From: Cryptomeria japonica
Lineage: Eukaryota > Streptophyta > Pinopsida > Cupressales > Cupressaceae
Length of the DNA stretch: 64,000 nucleotides
Reading direction: 5' to 3'
Assembly (NCBI RefSeq): GCF_030272615.1
Contig: NC_081409.1
Span: forward strand, 204,291,949 to 204,355,948
Numbering within the stretch: position 1 is the first letter of the stretch; the number at the start of each line of letters is the position of its first letter. Below, piece after piece: positions 60,360 through 64,000 of this stretch. The position numbers were made by a program, and so were the translations under genes. The notes below the pieces were generated by a model. That model saw nothing but the letters and a program-made list of their open reading frames with translations, was not told the origin of the DNA and made no database searches.

Positions 60360-62980
60360 GGGTACACTCTGCTCCTTGTTCCATTCAATCAAGACCTTAG
60401 ATATAGATGCAATTTTCCCTTGCTCCTACATATCTCCCTTGTTTGTCCTATGCTTCTATGTTCCTTTCCTTTTACCTCTAATCTTGAAATACAACACCCA
60501 ATTGTTCTCCTATAGTATGGAGAAGGATGCGACACACAATTTCATTCTCTCCTAAATTTTAGACGAAGAAAATGCAACCTAGATTACACTTTCCATTTCT
60601 CTATCCAAGACAATACAACATATAATTTTCCTCTCTTGCCTTTTGTAATAGAAGCACATAATAATAGAAAATTATACATAGCAAAGTTCTCTAAAGCCCA
60701 AGAATAAATAGTTTTGAAACAAAAAGGCAAGATGGTCTCTTTTTAGTTCGAATTCCAAGTTCTGCATCTATATTGTTGGTAGATATTTCCACAAACACAG
60801 TCCTGTCTAGGACGCTTATATATCACAATATAGTCTCTATGTTTTTCAGCTCTAAATTATAGTCCTTGATTTCCTTGCCCCGATTCCAACCATGAATAGG
60901 CCTTCTAGACCTCACAATAAGCAAATTTCACACAAGCATATGCATATATGCAACTTTAGTTAGATATAAGATTACATAACTTAATCATGAATCTCCTTAA
61001 ACATTTGAGGCACATATGCAGCTTGTGATCTCACAGCATTAACCCTCTAAAAATTTGTCAAACATAGGCTCACTTGAGATATGGTATTGTTAAGGCAATG
61101 AGTTATAGGTGTGAGTACAACTCTATGCACAATTTTCAAATATATGAATCAAGGGTGAGCCCTCGTAAGCGATGATGAAATTTGCAATATTGAATGAGTG
61201 AGGGCAAGGAAAACTTACACTAGAAGAAAAATGAAAAAATGTTTTTAATGAGATGATTGGATACCTGGCCAACCTGATTGCTGCCCACTCCATCGAGAAG
61301 CAAAGTTTACAACATGCAAGAAAGAAAAATATTTGAAAGGGACTGCAATAGAATCAGAGATATGCATATGCACAAACCACGAAACAAGGAAACATAATAC
61401 CATCAGACATTGTAATGCTCTACCCCTGTTTCTACCCAAATTTTTGCACTCTTTCCCGACAACAATTTGTCAAACAGTATGCATGATACAGAAGATTAAA
61501 GGTTGTTTGATTACAGAGATATTGTTTCAGATTATAATCGTTTCATATAACATCAACTAGCAGAGATTTCACACAACATTCATGACGTTTGGTATTCATT
61601 CATGGAAAGAAGAATGCATTGATTTTATTAATAGATAATAATCAATTCAGAACTCACTTCAATGTTATAACAGAGATTGAACTAATATAAAAAGAGCATA
61701 ATTTCAGTAACAGTAGCATATGGCAAATTATGTTGGAGTCGACAATATCTAATTAATTCTATAGTTTCTTATTATGTTATTCATTTAAATTAAATTTGAG
61801 TGCTTTTAATCTTTTGTTAGATTAGATTAATAATAGCTCAAGTAGTCTTATTCAAATTGATTGTGACACTTAACACTAGTTAATTTAATCTTGTTTTAGA
61901 GTTTGCATCTAAGGTTTCATTCATCCATTTTATAAGAATTTATTGTACTCATTTGTAACATAATCTTGCGTGCATCATACAATTCTCAGGTTGTTGAACA
62001 AAGTATTCTTACCTGATTTGATTTTCATTTGTGATAGGTGTTGTGCTTACAGACGATTCATAAACTTGTGAAGTTGAACAAATAATTCCATCAAATTACA
62101 CCACACAAATATATAAATCTGAACTTCATAAATTGCTGCCCATTTCTTATTTATTATGGCAGAGAATTCACTGTTTTAAGATACCTTGTCTCCAGGTTCA
62201 ATTAATTTTGCAGGTAATGCAATAAGGGACTGTTGTGAGTCTTCAATCTGCTTCAAGGCTGAGTCTTCCCTTTCCAAACCACAACTCTCACACCAGAAAT
62301 ACCCAGAGATGCATGACTATAGCAAGGTTATTATCACTGTTGTAGAGAAAGAGTTCCAGCGCCGACTTAATAATTGTCCCAATCTGTATGAATAGGCTGC
62401 GATCCCCACCAGTGCTCACGTCCAGCAAAACCAATAATCAAACTCTCATTTTTAGTATCCACGCTAGTCTACTATGATGAAACCCAATTTCTTTTATTTT
62501 GTCTCCTTGCACCAAAAGAAGAGAGCATCTGCCAAAAGATTGAGGCTCCCATGTCCAATGTGAAAATTAAAGAAAGATGAGACTTTGATTTTTTTACACT
62601 TTCACGCCAAAGAAAATAGTGCTCGCGGAGGAACTCACACTAGTATTAGCCGCGGCTAGGAAATGAGGCAAAAGCCCAATAGATTTATTTTAAAACAATG
62701 ACAAAGGTCACGTCCAAGCAACAATGTCCTTTACTCACACAACCTTGAATCTCCTTTGACCTTTTTGATTGTTGATGTATTCCCCTTATTTTGCCATGCC
62801 TTCCTCAAATCAGCAATTCCACAATAAATGTTTTGTTTGTTTAGAATTAAAACATACTCACAATTAGGTATTACGGTCGAGGGGTCAGAAGTGGGGCATT
62901 TTAAGTTCGAACCGTCATGTGGACTGCCATAATATACATGCATGTTGGCATCCAGCTACTTTGCCACATAGTCAGATTTT
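60360..62980. other. Probable IDO intron(s) or upstream region; unassigned
   Basis: AT-rich. I looked on the minus strand for the N-terminal IDO exons and found none that I can support. Two places have exon-like borders on that strand: about 61,266-61,300 (ending GGCCAG|GTATCC) and about 62,187-62,300. Confidence 0.4.
62187..62310 (-). other. Possible minus-strand exon
   Basis: An open frame (YFWCESCGLERE, then LIALPAKLIEPGDK) ends at a donor-like AAG|GTATCT. It is in the IDO orientation, but I do not see IDO similarity. It may belong to a 5' exon or to another gene. Confidence 0.3.
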
Positions 62981-62993
62981 TTGCAAACCTAGA

Positions 62994-63170
62994 AAATCTT
63001 TTTTATCCACCTTGGACTTGATCTGCCATGTGTAATGGTGGGATTGGTCCAAGGTGTCAAAAAAGGGCTCATTTTTGGAAAATCCTTTTTATCCACCTTG
63101 GACTTGATTTGCCACATGTAATGGTGCAATTGGTCGAAGGTGTCAAAAAAGGGGTCCATTTTTGGGTTGA
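62994..63170. repeat. 86 bp tandem repeat, two copies
   Basis: TTTTATCCACCTTGGACTTG occurs at 63,001 and 63,087, followed in both by TGCCA(T/C)(G/A)TGTAATGGTG and AAGGTGTCAAAAAAGGG. Confidence 0.88.
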
Positions 63171-64000
63171 CGGGTCATGGTGCACATCAACCAAGAGAAG
63201 TGGTGTGTCAAGGCAGGGATCTAGCGTGGCGTGCAAGCAATTTACCACCCTCTACGGAGGACGAGCTGTAGTTTACTACGCGTCTCGTCACATTTCACTG
63301 ACCTGTTTACCGCCCAATATCGAATGCAAGAACCACTTAATGGTTCATTTCATCATAAAACATGCCCACTTTCCCTCATTTCTTTCACGCTTGTTCTCGA
63401 CTATTTGTTGCTTTAGCAACCAAAAGTGTGTTGCCTAAAGACCACAAACCATCATTTACTATGCGACAAGATGCTCGTGCATATTGCGACCTAAATGTAT
63501 TCAGAGACACTTTCTTGCCATACCACCATTTTCGATGTCCTCGTCTTCTGGTTGCCACCTAAGGTAACTGCCATCCTCATTTTGTTTGGTATTTCTCCAA
63601 AAATAATTTCATTTTTGATGTAGCTTACTTCCATTTGACGGTTGCTTACAGGTTTTCATGGCTACTAGGAGGGTTTGTTTTTAGGTTTTTGTGCCATTTG
63701 ATCTAGGTGAGGAACTACTCCTCACTAAAACTACCATTAAAACTTGTGTCTCTATTTGCTTTGCTTTGTTCTTATTGTTTTGTAGTTTCTAATCTTTTCT
63801 TGAAGGTTCGTCGGCTTTAGTTTCCTTCGTTTGATATTTCTCTTGCTTGTGTTTGTGATGTTTATGAACAATGATAAATAATGTGTTCATAAACACACTA
63901 AAACTGAGGGGAAAAAAAGTGTTCTTTGGGGTTCTAAGTGATACTATCAAATGGGTTTCAAGTTTCATGGTGGTTCAAGGAAACCGTATAGTTTGTAAGG
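63171..64000. other. Right end of window, unassigned
   Basis: Slightly G+C-richer up to about 63,550 with a plus-strand ORF at 63,028-63,438 that overlaps the 86 bp repeat; I see no family similarity. No RNA gene or element end is evident. Confidence 0.4.

Noticed and set aside
61245-61439. Minus-strand 64-residue ORF as an N-terminal IDO exon
   Set aside because: Orientation and a donor-like end fit, but no IDO motif could be seen, so it was not called.
62870-62935. tRNA-like GTTCGAACC T-loop motif
   Set aside because: No matching acceptor or anticodon stems could be placed on either strand around it.

Overview
This 64 kb window is AT-rich nuclear DNA from a seed plant, most likely a gymnosperm. 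That reading is inferred from the dense nesting of plant-type transposable elements (Ty1/copia, Ty3/gypsy Tat lineage, Helitron, LINE), the long introns and the degraded state of most copies. No photosynthetic, rRNA or tRNA gene is visible. Only one ordinary cellular gene is clearly recognisable: the 3' part of an indoleamine 2,3-dioxygenase (IDO) family gene on the minus strand near 58.7-59.5 kb.

Layout. 0-1.2 kb: a broken ORF of unknown family with a helix-turn-helix-like stretch. 1.2-3.0 kb: three tandem repeat families, one with a strict 359 bp period. 3.1-5.7 kb: a spliced minus-strand gene of unknown family with two in-frame stops, preceded by a 29 bp array of CpG-rich near-palindromes. 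6-9.7 kb: AT-rich DNA with a decayed gypsy gag. 9.7-12.8 kb: a repeat family of about 290 bp, interrupted by unrelated DNA and by a 0.5 kb terminal-inverted-repeat element. 13.2-13.6 kb: an antisense LINE fragment. 13.6-17.0 kb: a complete but internally deleted copia-type element with target-site duplication GTTAT. 17.8-21.9 kb: a second, truncated copia element.

22-58 kb: a Helitron-type region. It holds an RPA1-like single-strand DNA-binding pseudogene (28.7-31.0 kb) and a Rep/PIF1-helicase pseudogene (51.3-55.9 kb), with internal duplications of about 1 kb and, upstream, a tandem duplication of about 3 kb containing an F-box gene fragment. A candidate 3' terminus (hairpin plus CTAG) is at 58,140-58,168. 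A 16.2 kb Tat-lineage Ty3/gypsy element (33,324-49,557; target-site duplication CCACC; two 769 bp LTRs that read as identical) is nested between the two Helitron genes.

The Tat element is the most interesting structure. It carries a sense gag-pol frame broken by two stops, and on the opposite strand a plant mobile domain (PMD) gene with its own TATA box, a 22-codon first exon and an 826 bp intron. A short motif, GCGTCTGTG, is repeated many times in the sense leader, and again, in the antisense gene's own orientation, inside that gene's intron. This suggests shared regulation of two divergent transcripts in one mobile element. 58.7-64 kb: IDO exons, with a copia reverse-transcriptase fragment upstream of the recognisable exons, and otherwise unassigned DNA.
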